Assembly: GCA_001872315.1 (NCBI GenBank)
Contig: MNVZ01000008.1
Location: forward strand, 1 to 33,184
DNA length: 33,184 nt
From: Candidatus Pacearchaeota archaeon CG1_02_39_14
GTDB taxonomy: Archaea > Nanobdellota > Nanobdellia > Pacearchaeales > GW2011-AR1
Direction of reading: 5' to 3'
The notes below the pieces were generated by a model, which was not told the DNA's origin, did not search any database, and saw nothing but the letters and a program-made list of their open reading frames with translations. The first letter of the stretch is position 1. Each line of letters opens with the position of its first letter. Below are positions 32,745 to 33,184 of the stretch, in pieces. The position numbers and the translations under genes are program-made.

Positions 32745-33184
32745 TGTGAAAGCCACAGCCATCCTGGATTCAGGGCAGGCATGCCAGTTTGACGACCTTC
32801 CTGTGAGATGCGAGCCTGAAGGGACTCTATCATTTGAGTGCGGGAATGGAATATGCGAGCCAGGAGAAAATGAGTTGACTTGCCCACAGGACTGCCAAGG
32901 ACAACTGTCTTCATGTGCTGACTTTGGGATAAATGTTGTTGAGCTGTCTGATTTTGATTTGGAGACCTGCACAAGAACGAGATTTGGACTTATTCCCGGA
33001 AATATCGACAAGATTCCATCCGCAGGAGTCAGAATTATAGGAAGCGACTATGCTAATGCAAAAAATTCAGAAGCTTCTTTTGGAAGGGATTTGATTCAGT
33101 GGTACACAATGTATGGCCCAACTGGGGAAGGAGAGTTGGACTTTTCTACCATGGATGCAAAGATGGCAGAATATAAATCTGGAA
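32730..33184. repeat. Inverted repeat, right arm (455 bp), probable chimera
   Basis: Reverse complement of 31943-32397 running to the last base of the window. It contains the sense strand of an internal piece of the same gene, placed head-to-head with its own 5' end; the spacer between arms is 332 bases. A terminal perfect inverted copy of an adjacent coding region is typical of fold-back amplification or assembly artefacts. Confidence 0.9.

Noticed and set aside
32732-32974. Minus-strand ORF of 80 aa
   Set aside because: Lies wholly in the inverted right arm and mirrors 32153-32395; an artefact of the fold-back.

Overview
The window looks like a contig from a DPANN-type archaeon (Woesearchaeota/Pacearchaeota-like; inferred from gene content, no marker tree was possible). 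The evidence is archaeal ribosomal proteins (eL8/L7Ae, eS28, eL24), Kae1, TATA boxes about 26 bp upstream of many start codons (leaderless mRNAs), class III signal-peptide (pilin-like) N-termini, a bacterial-type DNA gyrase, and many small or giant surface proteins of unknown function. No rRNA, tRNA, CRISPR array, transposase or replication origin was seen.

Layout. 1-2145: CRISPR adaptation genes cas1-cas2 (minus strand) and the first 86 codons of cas4 (minus strand, cut by the window edge and absent from the ORF track). A plus-strand AbrB-type antitoxin/MazF toxin pair sits between cas2 and cas4, with a perfect 20-bp palindrome abutting the antitoxin ATG. 2206-6989: a tightly overlapping minus-strand operon gyrB - acidic 63-aa protein - small zinc ribbon - gyrA. 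7077-7951: eL8-eS28-eL24 operon. 8071-9816: a pilin-like LamG protein. 9847-12154: kae1, an unknown protein, an unlisted 57-aa Lys/Arg-rich protein, a DUF192-like protein and a coiled-coil protein.

12177-16572 is a run of minus-strand genes for membrane and exported proteins: a short single-span protein, an Asn/Thr-rich pilin-like protein, and four membrane-anchored Ig/beta-sandwich proteins. A decayed gene (16650-17001) follows, then a plus-strand secreted beta-helix protein with a small membrane protein, and a WbuC-type cupin. A second surface operon (18928-30657) encodes a 3,351-residue N-terminally anchored giant protein with beta-helix, Ig and three LamG-like regions, followed by two small membrane Ig proteins; the last of these is a paralogue of the 14641-15738 protein in the first surface cluster. 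The right end holds a pilin-anchored TIM-barrel glycosidase-like protein.

The last 455 bases (32730-33184) are an inverted copy of 31943-32397, joined through a short homologous stretch. This is most simply a fold-back chimera, so the 5' end of the glycosidase-like gene is not genuine in this contig and the first ~89 residues of the 747-aa ORF are antisense of the gene itself.

The most promising undescribed system is the pair of related surface operons (giant LamG/beta-helix protein plus Ig-domain membrane partners, pilin-like subunits, and pilin-anchored LamG and glycosidase-like effectors). I infer a cell-surface or host-attachment apparatus; nothing in the sequence proves the role.
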